Part shown: positions 26,090 to 35,998 of the stretch, piece by piece | Layout: every line of letters begins with the position of its first letter | Numbering within the stretch: the stretch's first letter is position 1 | Source of the DNA: Streptomyces bluensis | Lineage (GTDB): Bacteria > Actinomycetota > Actinomycetes > Streptomycetales > Streptomycetaceae | Reading direction: 5' to 3' | Assembly (NCBI RefSeq): GCF_014650715.1 | Contig: NZ_BMVM01000004.1 | Span: 186,001-250,000, forward strand | Length of the DNA stretch: 64,000 nt | Notes under the pieces: model-generated | Databases searched by the model: none | The model's input: the letters and a program-made list of their open reading frames with translations, nothing else | Told to the model about the DNA's origin: nothing | Position numbers and translations under genes: made by a program

Positions 26090-27259
26090 TCAGCCGTTGA
26101 CGAAGTCCTCGCGGGCCAGCACACCGGTGTCCGGGTTGTCGGTGAAGACGCCGTCGATGCCCGTGGCGAAGTACGCCTTGAAGGCGCCGAAGGCGTCGCC
26201 GTAGGCGTCCGCGCCCGTTCCCTTGCGGAAGTTCGCCGGGAGGAACGGGTTCTCGTTGCGCATCGTGTACGGGTGCAGCACCAGGCCCACCTTGTGGGCG
26301 TCGGCGACGAGCGTGGTGGGCGTGCCGAGGTTGCCGCTCGCGTCCTTCGGGATGATCAGGTCGAGCGTCGGGCCGATGCCCTGGGCGTAACCGGCGATCT
26401 CCCGCAGGCCCTGCGGCTTGATCAGGTCGGCGACCGTGCGCGGGTCACCCGTCTCGACGAAGTCCCAGGGGCGGGTGCCCGCGCCGGAGAGCAGGACGAC
26501 GAGCGGGTTGTCGACGAGCTTGTTCAGGCGCTGGATGCTCGTCGGCTCGAAGGACTGCAGGATGACCGGCGAGTTCCGCCTGTCCTTGCCGTACCTGCGC
26601 AGCAGCTTGGCGACCCGCTCCTCCGTGCCCAGGCCGAGAGCCCGGAAGTAGGTGGGGTGCTTGAGCTCGGGGTAGATCCAGACCTGCTTGCCGCGCTTAC
26701 GGGTCTGCTCGTCCTGCCACTTCAGGATCTCTTCGAAGGTGGGGATCTCCCAGCGGCCGTTGTAGAGGGTGCTGTGCGGACGGTTGGCCGGGATGCGTTC
26801 GATGGCGCGCAGCGTCTTCAGTTCGGCGAGCGTGAAGTCCTCGGTGAACCAGCCGGTGGTGGAGACGCCGTCCAGCATCTTGGTGGTCTTGCGGCCGGCG
26901 AACTCGGGGCGGCTCGCGACGTCCGTGGTGCCGCCGATCTCCGGCTCGTGGCGGCAGACGAGGTGACCGTCCTTGGTGGGCACCAGGTCGCCGGCCTCGA
27001 CGATGTCGGCGCCCATGTCGAGGGCGAGCTGGTAGGAGCCGAGCGTGTGCTCGGGCCGGTAGCCGCTGGCCCCGCGGTGGCCGATGATCGTCGGCACGGG
27101 CAGGCTCTTCAGCCCGCCGCCCGTCTGCCGGGCGTCGGCGGCTCCCGCCGTGCCGGCCAGCCCGAGCACCGCTCCGCCCGCACCGAGCACCGCGGCCCCG
27201 AGCAGCGCCCGTCGCCCCGTCCCCCGGTCCTGCTGCTCGTACGACTCCTGCGTCCCCAT
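26090..27259 (-). CDS. glpQ: Secreted glycerophosphodiester phosphodiesterase
   Basis: A 389-residue GDPD. The N-terminal signal has a twin-arginine (TGRRALLGAAVLGAGGAVLG) and an AGAADA-type cleavage region, so Tat export is likely. The catalytic TIM barrel shows PTIIGHRGASGYRPEHT (catalytic His and Arg-Glu-His set), KDGHLVCRHE, VWIYPELKHP and GVFTDNPD. It releases glycerol-3-phosphate from phospholipid headgroups outside the cell. The ATG at 27259 has GAAGGAG upstream; a GTG three bases earlier is the alternative. A PHO-box-like array upstream suggests PhoP control. Confidence 0.92.
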   Translation of the reverse strand: MGTQESYEQQDRGTGRRALLGAAVLGAGGAVLGLAGTAGAADARQTGGGLKSLPVPTIIGHRGASGYRPEHTLGSYQLALDMGADIVEAGDLVPTKDGHLVCRHEPEIGGTTDVASRPEFAGRKTTKMLDGVSTTGWFTEDFTLAELKTLRAIERIPANRPHSTLYNGRWEIPTFEEILKWQDEQTRKRGKQVWIYPELKHPTYFRALGLGTEERVAKLLRRYGKDRRNSPVILQSFEPTSIQRLNKLVDNPLVVLLSGAGTRPWDFVETGDPRTVADLIKPQGLREIAGYAQGIGPTLDLIIPKDASGNLGTPTTLVADAHKVGLVLHPYTMRNENPFLPANFRKGTGADAYGDAFGAFKAYFATGIDGVFTDNPDTGVLAREDFVNG

Positions 27260-27496
27260 CACGGCACTCCTTCACAAGACGCCCTGCACCTGTCAAAGCG
27301 GGACGATCGTAGGTGGCGTGAGGTGACGTACGGGAGACCCGGGGCGGAACACACGGATGACGCTGGATGTCGTCCGGACGCCTTGTGGGACAGGTGAGTT
27401 GACGCCCCGCCGGATTGGGCGGGGCGGCCGGGGGGACCCGGAGGAGAACGGCGCGCGATGTCCGTCACACGAACGGCCCCGCCGCAGAAACGCTCA

Positions 27497-27551
27497 TCGG
27501 GGCTCAACCGCAGGTAAAACTACGTCAACAGTACGTATCCAGTCCGTGAAC
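27497..27551 (-). promoter_or_regulatory. PHO-box-like direct-repeat array (candidate PhoP operator)
   Basis: Read on the minus strand, five contiguous 11-nt units run from 27551 to 27497: GTTCACGGACT, GGATACGTACT, GTTGACGTAGT, TTTACCTGCGG, TTGAGCCCCGA. The 11-nt period and the GTTCAC-like start of units match the Streptomyces PhoP operator design (GTTCACC direct repeats). It lies ~240 bp upstream of glpQ, in the divergent region shared with the acyltransferase gene. Confidence 0.6.
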
Positions 27552-27634
27552 CCGATGTGCAAGAGCCAGGGAACCGCGAGTATCGTCCTCACCTGCACAG
27601 ACTCCTATCGAACCCCTTGACACCGGAGGGCCCG

Positions 27635-28309
27635 TTGTCCCGCTTCGCGCTCATCAAGGCAGTGCTCGGACCGATCATGCGCCTGATGTTCCGCCCACGG
27701 GTGGAGGGTGCGCAGCACATCCCGGGGGACGGTCCGGTGATCCTCGCCGGCAACCACCTCACGTTCATCGACTCGATGATCCTTCCGCTGGTGTGCCACC
27801 GGCAGGTGTTCTTCATCGGCAAGGACGAGTACGTCACCGGCAAGGGGTTCAAGGGCCGGCTGATGGCCTGGTTCTTCACCGGCGTCGGCATGATCCCCGT
27901 CGACCGCGACGGCGGCCGGGGCGGGGTCGCCGCGCTGATGACCGGGCGACGTGTGCTGGAGGACGGCCGGATGTTCGGCATCTACCCGGAGGGCACGCGC
28001 TCTCCCGACGGGCGCCTGTACCGCGGTCGTACGGGGATCGCTCGCCTCACGCTGATGACCGGTGCGCCGGTGGTGCCGTTCGCGATGATCGGCACGGACA
28101 AGATCCAGCCGGGGGGTGCGGGGCTGCCGCGGCCGCGGCGGGTCACGGTGCGGTTCGGTGAGGCGATGGAGTTCTCGCGGTACGAGGGGATGGACCGCGA
28201 CCGGTATGTGTTGCGTGCGGTGACCGACTCCGTGATGGCCGAGGTCATGCGGCTGTCCGGGCAGGAGTACGTGGACATGTATGCGACGAAGGCCAAGGAA
28301 GCGGCCTGA
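27635..28309 (+). CDS. 1-acyl-sn-glycerol-3-phosphate acyltransferase (PlsC-like)
   Basis: A 224-residue membrane-associated acyltransferase. Motif I is NHLTFID (HX4D), motif II resembles GMIPVDRDGGRGG, motif III is YPEGTRSPDGRLY and motif IV is APVVPFAMIG. It esterifies lysophosphatidate to phosphatidate in phospholipid synthesis. The start appears to be TTG at 27635, because GGAGGG ends 4 nt before it and the family alignment begins there (SRFALIKAVLGPIMRLMF). It is divergent from glpQ across the PHO-box array. Confidence 0.88.
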   Translation: MSRFALIKAVLGPIMRLMFRPRVEGAQHIPGDGPVILAGNHLTFIDSMILPLVCHRQVFFIGKDEYVTGKGFKGRLMAWFFTGVGMIPVDRDGGRGGVAALMTGRRVLEDGRMFGIYPEGTRSPDGRLYRGRTGIARLTLMTGAPVVPFAMIGTDKIQPGGAGLPRPRRVTVRFGEAMEFSRYEGMDRDRYVLRAVTDSVMAEVMRLSGQEYVDMYATKAKEAA

Positions 28310-28410
28310 CGCTCCGCTGGACGGGGGCGGGGCTGCGGGTCGTGGGCCGGCTGCGGGTCCGTTGTGGCCGGTCGCGCCCACGCGGCGGAGCCGCACAGTG
28401 TCACAGCCCC

Positions 28411-28428
28411 GCGCCCCTTCAGGGGCGC
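28411..28428. repeat. Streptomyces intergenic hairpin (GCGCCCCT/AGGGGCGC)
   Basis: Perfect 8-bp stem GCGCCCCT-TC-AGGGGCGC preceded by CAGCCCC, 100 bp past the acyltransferase and 20 bp past the convergent MFS stop. It is related to the hairpin at 62812-62842. It is a probable bidirectional terminator. Confidence 0.6.
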
Positions 28429-28448
28429 CCCCCCGGCACCGTAGTCTC

Positions 28449-29981
28449 TCAGCGGTGCTCGGCCCCGTCCTCCAGGCGTTGCCCGCGCAGCAGGTACCAG
28501 GCCGCCACCGACGCTGCCAGCAGCACCGCCGCGCCGCTGCCCGCCGCGAGGGCGAGCCCGTCGACGAAGGCCTCGCGGGCCGCCGACATGAGCGCGTGCG
28601 CGCTGTCCGCGGGCAGGGCCGACGCCACCTCGACGGCACCGCCGAGGGACTCGTGCGCTGCGGCCGGGGTGCCCGGCGGAGCCGGGAAGCCCCGGTACAC
28701 ACCGGTGACGATCGAGCCGAGCACGGCGATGCCCAGGGCCGCGCCCAGCTCGTACGCGGTCTCCGACACCGCGGACGCGGCGCCCGCCTGCTCCTTGGGC
28801 ACGCTGGAGAGAATCACGTCGGCGGTCACGGTGAACGAGAAGCCCGCCCCGAGGCCGACCACCAGCAGCGCGGTACCGATCAGCGGGTAGCCGGTGGTCC
28901 GGTCGAGGAGGGTGAGCGCGGCGAGCGCCAGCCCGACCGCCGCGAGTCCGCCCGCGACCACGGACCGTACGGAGAACCTCCGGGCGCACGAGCCCGCGAC
29001 CAGTCCGGCCACCACCGCGCCGACGGCGGCGGGCAGTTCGGCGAGTCCTGCCTCGGAGGGGCGCATGCCCTGGACGAGTTGCAGGTACTGCGACAGGAAG
29101 AACACCAGCCCCGACAGGCCGAGGACGCTCAGCAGATCGGCGAGCACGGCTCCGGAGAACCCGCGGTTGCCGAACAGCCGCATGTCCAGCAGCGGTGCGG
29201 GCAGCGCGAGTTGGCGCCGCACGAACCAGTAGAGGGTGCCCGCGCCGAGCGCGGCGGCGCCCATGGCGTCCGGTGACAGGCCGTGGGTCGCGAGCTCCTT
29301 CACCGCGTAGACGACGCCGATCATGCCGACGAGCGACAGCGCGACGCCGGCCAGGTCCCAGGGGCCGGGAGCCGGATCGCGTGACTCGGGCAGCAGCCTG
29401 ATCCCGACGACGACGAGAACGGCCATCACCGGCAGGTTGATCAGGAAGACCGAGCCCCACCAGAAGTGTTCGAGCAGGAGGCCGCCGACGACCGGGCCGA
29501 CCGCCGCGCCGGCGGAGGCCGTGGCACCCCAGACGCCGACAGCGAGGCTGCGTTCGCGGGGATCCTGGAAGAGGTTGCGGATCAGGGCGAGCGTGGCGGG
29601 CATCAGGGTCGCGCCCGCGACACCGAGCAGCGCCCGCGCCAGGATCATCAACTCCGGTGTTGTCGCGTAGGCGTTGAGCACGGATACCGCGCCGAAGGCC
29701 GTGGCGCCGATCAGCAGCAGCCTCTTGCGGCCGATGCGGTCACCGAGGCTGCCCATGGAGACGAGCAGGCCCGCGATCACGAACGAGTAGACGTCGCCGA
29801 TCCACAGCAGCTGGGTGCCCGAGGGCTTGAGGTCCTCGCTGATGTACGGCGTGGCGAGACCGAGGACGGTCGCGTCGACGGCCACGAGCAGCACGGCGAG
29901 CACGAGGACGCCGAGCGCGAGCCAGCGGCCCGGACGCTTCACCACCTCGGTCGTGGCCGCCGCCCGCAGGGCGCTGGTCAT
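28449..29981 (-). CDS. MFS drug-efflux-type transporter (DHA2-like, 14 TM)
   Basis: A 510-residue major-facilitator protein with about 14 hydrophobic helices. It has motif C-like GATASAGAAVGPVVGG, the loop 2-3 motif GSLGDRIGRKRLLL, and motif D1-like LGLATPYISEDL. These mark the H+-antiporter DHA2 family (QacA-like) exporting lipophilic or cationic compounds. Its ATG overlaps the TetR stop as ATGA and is preceded by GGAGAGAGG, so it is co-transcribed with and probably repressed by that TetR. The natural substrate is unknown. Confidence 0.9.
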   Translation of the reverse strand: MTSALRAAATTEVVKRPGRWLALGVLVLAVLLVAVDATVLGLATPYISEDLKPSGTQLLWIGDVYSFVIAGLLVSMGSLGDRIGRKRLLLIGATAFGAVSVLNAYATTPELMILARALLGVAGATLMPATLALIRNLFQDPRERSLAVGVWGATASAGAAVGPVVGGLLLEHFWWGSVFLINLPVMAVLVVVGIRLLPESRDPAPGPWDLAGVALSLVGMIGVVYAVKELATHGLSPDAMGAAALGAGTLYWFVRRQLALPAPLLDMRLFGNRGFSGAVLADLLSVLGLSGLVFFLSQYLQLVQGMRPSEAGLAELPAAVGAVVAGLVAGSCARRFSVRSVVAGGLAAVGLALAALTLLDRTTGYPLIGTALLVVGLGAGFSFTVTADVILSSVPKEQAGAASAVSETAYELGAALGIAVLGSIVTGVYRGFPAPPGTPAAAHESLGGAVEVASALPADSAHALMSAAREAFVDGLALAAGSGAAVLLAASVAAWYLLRGQRLEDGAEHR

Positions 29982-30529
29982 GGTTCCTCTCTCCGTAGTG
30001 CGCCGCCGAGCATCAGCTCGACGATCATGAACTGGAAGTCCTTGGTGGCCACCCGGCCGTCGAGTACGGCCCAGGCGCCAGAGGCGATGAGCCCGTACAG
30101 CGCCTCGGTGAGCCAGGCGGGGGTGAGGTCGATGCGGAACTCTCCGCTGTCCTGGCCGCGCCGGAACAGCGCGGCGATCCGGGCGTCGAGCCGGGCCCAG
30201 CCCTCGTTCTGGCTCTCGCCCTCGAACAGCTGGTTCTCGCCGTAGAGGAAGGCGAGCAGCCCGGCGGCGGGTTCGAGCTCCCGGACCAGGCGCCGTACGG
30301 CGTCGCCCGCCGGCCCCTCGTCGAGACGGGCCGCGTCCAGGGCGGACTCGCACTCCTCGATGCCGAGCGACTCCAGCGCCCGGACCAGGGCGTCGCGCCC
30401 GGCGAAGTGGCGGTGCAGCGTGGCCCGGCTGATCCCGGCCGCCTTGGCGACCTCGTCCATGGTGGCGGTGGATTTCCGGGTCAGCAGGGCGGCGGCACTG
30501 CGCAGCACATGATCACGATCGAGGGCCAT
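29978..30529 (-). CDS. TetR-family transcriptional regulator
   Basis: 183 residues. The N-terminal helix-turn-helix is TMDEVAKAAGISRATLHRHFAGRDALVRAL. The ligand-binding C-terminal ~120 residues are helical and end in FQFMIVELMLGGALRREEP. It probably represses its own operon with the MFS exporter, derepressed by an exported compound. The ATG at 30529 (MALDRDHVL) lies within a TGAGAC half-site, and four more half-sites lie upstream. An in-frame ATG 27 bp upstream is possible. Confidence 0.88.
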   Translation of the reverse strand: MALDRDHVLRSAAALLTRKSTATMDEVAKAAGISRATLHRHFAGRDALVRALESLGIEECESALDAARLDEGPAGDAVRRLVRELEPAAGLLAFLYGENQLFEGESQNEGWARLDARIAALFRRGQDSGEFRIDLTPAWLTEALYGLIASGAWAVLDGRVATKDFQFMIVELMLGGALRREEP

Positions 30530-30602
30530 GAGACAACCATAACCCATGTGAGACATTCACGTCTCACCACGGGCATGGACGTCTCATGGCATGGGCGTCT
30601 CA
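30529..30602. promoter_or_regulatory. Operator array for the TetR/MFS operon
   Basis: Five copies of one hexamer: TGAGAC at 30529 and 30549; its complement GTCTCA at 30561, 30581 and 30597. The pair at 30549/30561 forms an inverted repeat with a 6-bp spacer, TGAGACATTCACGTCTCA. Spacings of 20, 12, 20 and 16 bp suggest cooperative dimers. Confidence 0.6.
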
Positions 30603-30624
30603 TGGCTCTTCGGGTGGGTCGGCC

Positions 30625-31596
30625 TCAGTGCCAGGGCAGGTGCCCGCGCCGCTCCCAGTACACGGCCGGTTCCTCGGTGAGTGCGGCGAGGCGGGCCAGC
30701 TGGTCGTCGTCGAGGTCGACGACGGCGGCGTGCAGGTTGGAGGCGAGCTGGACGGTGGTCGCGGCGCCGGACAGCACGACACCCGCCCACGGCTGGCGCA
30801 GCACAAGGGCGAGGGCGACCGCGTCGGCGCCGAGTCCGGCCTGTTCGGCGACGGCCGTGACCGCCTCGGGGGCGTGCGGTCCGGCGAGGCGCCCGTTGGC
30901 CAGCCCCTCCTTGACGATCACGGTGAGCCCGGCCTCGTGCGCCTCGGCGAGCGCCGGGGCGGCCGAGGTCTCCAGGGCGTTGTACGTGGACTGCACGGTG
31001 CGGAAGAGGGGCGCGCCGTCGACGGTCACGGCGAGCGCGGCGCGGATCGCCTCGGCCTGGGCGGGTCCGCTGGTGGAGAAGCCGACGGTGGTGCCCTGCG
31101 CCGCGGCCTCGGCCAGCCTGGCGTGGAGCTCCTTGTCGGTGAGGGCCGGGCTGTCCGGGGTCACCGAGTGGATCTGGTAGAGGTCGAGCCGGTCGCCGAG
31201 GAGTGCCGCGGTCTCGGCGCGCTGCCGCTCGTACGTCTGGACGCTGTGGTCCTTGACCTCGTGCTTCTCCGCGTCGGTGCGCCAGTTCGCGGTGTACGTG
31301 TAGCCCCACTTGCTGCCGATCACGACGTCGTCGACGTCGGGGCGGGCCGTCAGCCAGCCGGCGAGGAACTCCTCCGCGCGGCCGTAGGAGCGGGCCACGT
31401 CGAAGTAGCGGACGCCCTGGGCGTAGGCGGCGTCGAGGAGTTCGTGGCTGCGGGCGCGCAGTGCGTCGACGGTGCGTTCGGCGGGGAGGTCCTCCTCCCG
31501 GCCGAGGTTGATGTAGCCGGGGCGGCCGACGGCGGCCAGACCCAGGCCGATGTGGGCGGTGGGAGTGGTCGCTGAGGCGAGTCGGGCGAAGGGCAT
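30625..31596 (-). CDS. Aldo/keto reductase
   Basis: A 323-residue (beta/alpha)8 NADPH oxidoreductase. Catalytic set: Asp and Tyr in YFDVARSYGRAEEFLAGWL, Lys in VIGSKWGY, His in YQIHSVTP. The NADP-binding end is LRQPWAGVVLSGAAT. It reduces aldehydes or ketones of unknown identity. Start MPFARLAS with GGAG 5-6 nt upstream. It lies between argH and the TetR/MFS pair on the same strand and ends 22 bp before the half-site array, so it may be transcribed towards it. Confidence 0.87.
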   Translation of the reverse strand: MPFARLASATTPTAHIGLGLAAVGRPGYINLGREEDLPAERTVDALRARSHELLDAAYAQGVRYFDVARSYGRAEEFLAGWLTARPDVDDVVIGSKWGYTYTANWRTDAEKHEVKDHSVQTYERQRAETAALLGDRLDLYQIHSVTPDSPALTDKELHARLAEAAAQGTTVGFSTSGPAQAEAIRAALAVTVDGAPLFRTVQSTYNALETSAAPALAEAHEAGLTVIVKEGLANGRLAGPHAPEAVTAVAEQAGLGADAVALALVLRQPWAGVVLSGAATTVQLASNLHAAVVDLDDDQLARLAALTEEPAVYWERRGHLPWH

Positions 31597-31741
31597 CGCG
31601 GCTCCGTTTCGGTCGGCTCCTTGCGGCTCATGACCAAACGTAACCGCGATCCCCCACTTCACACGTGCGTGTGGTCCGTCTCCCGCTCCCCACGCACCGC
31701 TTCCGTCACTTCTTCCGCCTCTACCGCTTCTTCTCCTTCTC

Positions 31742-33247
<1,506 letters not shown>

Positions 33248-33295
33248 CTAGTGCGTGTGAAGTGCGGGAGGGCCCGGACTCGCCCCTGGCGTGAT

Positions 33296-33335
33296 GACTA
33301 TGCATGAGTATGCAGAGCTCTGCATGACTCGTCAA
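33296..33335 (-). promoter_or_regulatory. argH promoter overlapped by ARG-box-like repeats
   Basis: On the minus strand: TTGACG (33335-33330), 17-bp spacer, CATACT (33312-33307). The spacer and -10 carry the palindrome ATGCAGAGCTCTGCAT (33310-33325), and ATGCAT repeats continue to 33297. These fit the TGCAT core of Streptomyces ARG boxes, so ArgR-mediated repression is likely. Confidence 0.6.
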
Positions 33336-33597
33336 TCCGGGATGCGTGGCGCGACGGCGGGCGCGGGCGGGTCTTCGGTCGCCGACCTGGGCATTCGTTC
33401 GCCTTCCGCGGCGCCGGACGCCGCCGGCCCCAAAGAAGTCGAAGGAAACTTCCGGAGCCGTTGAACGGTGGAATGCGCTTTCTCGTACCTCTCCCCGAAC
33501 GCAGGCGCCGCGTTTGCAGACAAAGGATTCAGAGGACCGGGCCGTTCCGCCGACCGACGAACGGACCCCACCCCCCGACCCCGAGTGAGGCATCCGC

Positions 33598-34560
33598 ATG
33601 TCCAGGGCTCTTCCGAAGTACCACAAGCGCCGCGTCTTCATGATCGGCGGCGCAGCCGCTGTGGTGTTGTCAGGGGCGGTGATCGCCGGGTCCGCCTTGG
33701 CCGGGGAGACATCCCAGAGCAACGGCAACGCGTCGACCAAGGCCTCGCCCGGCACGATCAGCTGCCCGGCGGTGGAGGGCTCCCTGCCGGAGATCCCCGC
33801 CTCCGCACAGGCCGAGGTCGACCGCAACCTCGCCCAGCTCGACACCCAGATCCAGGAAGCCAACCAGCGACTCGTCGACACCGTCGGCCAGGGCGGACCC
33901 AACTTCGTCCAGAACGCCATCCTCGGCCCCCTGGAGGACAAGCGCGTCGCCGCCCTCAACCGCATCGAGACCGCCATCGGCCGCGCCGCGGAGAAGCCCG
34001 AGGGCCTCGAAGCCCTCGCCGCCTGCACCCTCGACGCCGCCGGGGGCGCGGCGGCCGGCGAGGAGGCGGGGGCCGGCGGTGACGCCGCGGCCGAACCGGG
34101 CGGGGCGGCCGGCGGCAACGCAGCGGGGGAAGCGGGTGACGCCGGGAACGCCGGTGGTGCCGCGGACGCGGGTGACGCGGCTGGTGGCGGGGCCGCTGAC
34201 GCGGGCGCGGGCGACGCAGCCGGAGGTGGCGCCGCAGACGCCGGCGACGCGGCGGGCGCTGGTGCCGCGGGCACGATCAGCTGCCCGGCGGTGGAGGGCT
34301 CCCTGCCGGAGATCCCCGCCTCCGCACAGGCCGAGGTCGACCGCAACCTCGCCCTCCTCGACACCCAGATCCAGGAAGCCAACCAGCGACTCGTCGACAC
34401 CGTCGGCCAGGGCGGACCCAACTTCGTCCAGAACGCCATCCTCGGCCCCCTGGAGGACAAGCGCGTCGCCGCCCTGAACCGCATCGAGACCGCCATCGGC
34501 CGCGCCGCGGAGAAGCCCGAGGGCCTCGAAGCCCTCGCCGCCTGCGAGCTGAACCAGTAA
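33598..34560 (+). CDS. Secreted protein with two near-identical 92-residue domains
   Basis: 320 residues: a basic N-terminus (MSRALPKYHKRRVF), hydrophobic signal segment ~14-35, then domain 1 (residues ~52-143), an Ala/Gly/Asp linker (~144-224), and domain 2 (~225-316). Each domain runs TISCPAVEGSLPEIPASAQA ... LEALAAC, with one Cys near each end, so one disulfide per domain is plausible. The domain is helical and Glu/Gln-rich (VDRNLAQLDTQIQEANQRLVD). The two copies differ by a single residue, Gln versus Leu. I do not recognise the family. A strong terminator follows. Confidence 0.85.
   Translation: MSRALPKYHKRRVFMIGGAAAVVLSGAVIAGSALAGETSQSNGNASTKASPGTISCPAVEGSLPEIPASAQAEVDRNLAQLDTQIQEANQRLVDTVGQGGPNFVQNAILGPLEDKRVAALNRIETAIGRAAEKPEGLEALAACTLDAAGGAAAGEEAGAGGDAAAEPGGAAGGNAAGEAGDAGNAGGAADAGDAAGGGAADAGAGDAAGGGAADAGDAAGAGAAGTISCPAVEGSLPEIPASAQAEVDRNLALLDTQIQEANQRLVDTVGQGGPNFVQNAILGPLEDKRVAALNRIETAIGRAAEKPEGLEALAACELNQ
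33751..34026 (+). repeat. Domain repeat copy 1 (276 bp)
   Basis: First of two 276-bp in-frame direct repeats. By eye it differs from copy 2 at only 3 positions (CAGCTC versus CTCCTC, and CTCAAC versus CTGAAC). Confidence 0.9.
34270..34545 (+). repeat. Domain repeat copy 2 (276 bp)
   Basis: Second copy of the 276-bp repeat, 519 bp downstream of copy 1 in the same frame; ~99% identical. Such identity suggests very recent duplication or ongoing gene conversion. Confidence 0.9.
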
Positions 34561-34567
34561 CAAGGCG

Positions 34568-34606
34568 GCCGTGGCCGCCCCGCGCGCCGGCCGGGGCGGC
34601 CACGGC
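34568..34606 (+). terminator. Terminator after the duplicated-domain gene
   Basis: Perfect 15-bp stem GCCGTGGCCGCCCCG / CGGGGCGGCCACGGC with a 9-nt loop, 8 nt after the stop codon. Confidence 0.85.
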
Positions 34607-34708
34607 GTGGTTCCGCCGGAATCACGCACGCGCGTCTGCCGACGGAACCGAACCACGGAACCTGAATTCGTTAGACAGTCGAAAGGTCTTCCCGGACAAT
34701 CGTCTGAC

Positions 34709-35296
34709 ATGGGAAAGACCTATGAGCGCATCGACGGCCGCCTCCGCACGTTCATCGAGGCCCAGCCCCTCTTCTTCACGGCGACCGCTCCCCTCTCCGC
34801 CGACGGCACGGTCAACCTCTCCCCCAAGGGCCTCAAGGGCTCCTTCGCGGTGATCGACGAGCTGACCGTCGCCTACCTGGACTTCGCGGGCAGCAACGCC
34901 GAGACCATCGCCCATCTGCGCGAGAACGGCCGTATCACGCTCATGTGGTGCGCCTTCCAGGGCCCGCCGAACATCGTCCGCGTGCACGGCCGCGGCGAGC
35001 CCGTCTTCCGTGACGATCCGCGCTTCCCGGACCTGCTCGCGCACTTCCCGGACATCGACCCGACCCCGCACGGTCTGCGCGCGATCATCGTCGTACGGGC
35101 CGACCTCGTGCGCGACACCTGCGGGTACGCGGTGCCCTTCATGACGTACGACGAGGACCGCGACCTGCACGGCAAGCGCTTCGCACGGGAGGACGACGCC
35201 TCGCTGGGCGCCTACTTCGCCAAGAAGGAGCACATCGCGAGGAGCCTGGATGGCCTACCCGGGCTGCCCCTGCCGCTGCCTCCCTCTAGCGTCTGA
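34709..35296 (+). CDS. Pyridoxamine 5'-phosphate oxidase-fold protein
   Basis: A 195-residue split-barrel FMN-binding protein: FIEAQPLFFTATAPLSADGT, NLSPKGLKGSFAVID, NGRITLMWCAFQGPP, then VVRADLVRDTCGYAVPFMTY. This is the large PNPOx-like group that binds FMN, F420 or haem; the true pyridoxamine oxidase motifs are absent, so the substrate is open. The start ATG is at 34709 (MGKTYERID). It is followed after 3 bp by the L,D-transpeptidase gene, but a functional link is not obvious. Confidence 0.85.
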   Translation: MGKTYERIDGRLRTFIEAQPLFFTATAPLSADGTVNLSPKGLKGSFAVIDELTVAYLDFAGSNAETIAHLRENGRITLMWCAFQGPPNIVRVHGRGEPVFRDDPRFPDLLAHFPDIDPTPHGLRAIIVVRADLVRDTCGYAVPFMTYDEDRDLHGKRFAREDDASLGAYFAKKEHIARSLDGLPGLPLPLPPSSV

Positions 35297-35299
35297 GGC

Positions 35300-35998
35300 A
35301 TGCGCCCTGCCGTAGCCGCCGCCGTCCTCGCCGCCACCTCCCTCCTGCTCGGTGCCGCGCCCCCGGACCGGGCGCCCCTCCCCGAGCGGATGGCCGACAC
35401 CGGGGGCGGCACCCAGCTGATCACCGCCGAGGCCTCGGACACCTCGTCGACGACCGGCACGGTCACCTGGTGGGACCGGCGCGACGGCCGTTGGGTGGAG
35501 GCGGGCTCCGCCGCCGCGCGCTTCGGCGCCAAAGGGCTCACCGAGGGCGGCTCCCGCACGCAGGGGACGAACACGACGCCCACTGGGCTGTACGACCTCC
35601 CGTACGCCTTCGGGATCGAGGAGGCGCCCGACGGCACCACGGCCCCGTACCGCCGTGTCCGCCAGGACTCCTGGTGGTGCCAGGACAACGAGTCCCGCTC
35701 CTACAACCGCTGGACCGAGCCCCTCGCCGCCGACTGCCGCGCCACCGAGGCCGAGCACCTCGTCACCTACGGCACGCAGTACGCCTACGCCTACGTCATC
35801 GGCTTCAACTACGCCCAGCCGGTGCGGGAGCGCGGCGCCGGCATCTTCCTGCACGTCAACGGGCAGGGGCCGACGGCGGGTTGTGTCTCGGTGCCGCGGG
35901 ACGCGATGCGGCGGATCCTCGCCTGGGCCGACCCGGGGCGGGGGCCGCACATCGCGATCGGCACGACGAGCGGGCCCACGGCGATCACCCGGTACTAG
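35300..35998 (+). CDS. Secreted L,D-transpeptidase family protein (YkuD-like)
   Basis: A 232-residue protein with a signal peptide at ~1-25 (AAAVLAATSLLLGAAPP). The catalytic motif is HVNGQGPTAGCVSVP with the nucleophile Cys, matching the HX(n)S/T-x-G-C-V/I family pattern. The rest (GTNTTPTGLYDLPYAFG) fits YkuD-type barrels. It acts in the cell wall forming 3-3 peptidoglycan links or attaching proteins. No Ig-like domain precedes it. It is convergent with the VOC gene, whose stop codon follows directly. Confidence 0.85.
   Translation: MRPAVAAAVLAATSLLLGAAPPDRAPLPERMADTGGGTQLITAEASDTSSTTGTVTWWDRRDGRWVEAGSAAARFGAKGLTEGGSRTQGTNTTPTGLYDLPYAFGIEEAPDGTTAPYRRVRQDSWWCQDNESRSYNRWTEPLAADCRATEAEHLVTYGTQYAYAYVIGFNYAQPVRERGAGIFLHVNGQGPTAGCVSVPRDAMRRILAWADPGRGPHIAIGTTSGPTAITRY

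Noticed and set aside
31663..31741. Purine-rich tract after argH as a structured element
   Set aside because: Low-complexity continuation after the Lys-rich C-terminus; no pairing or terminator seen.
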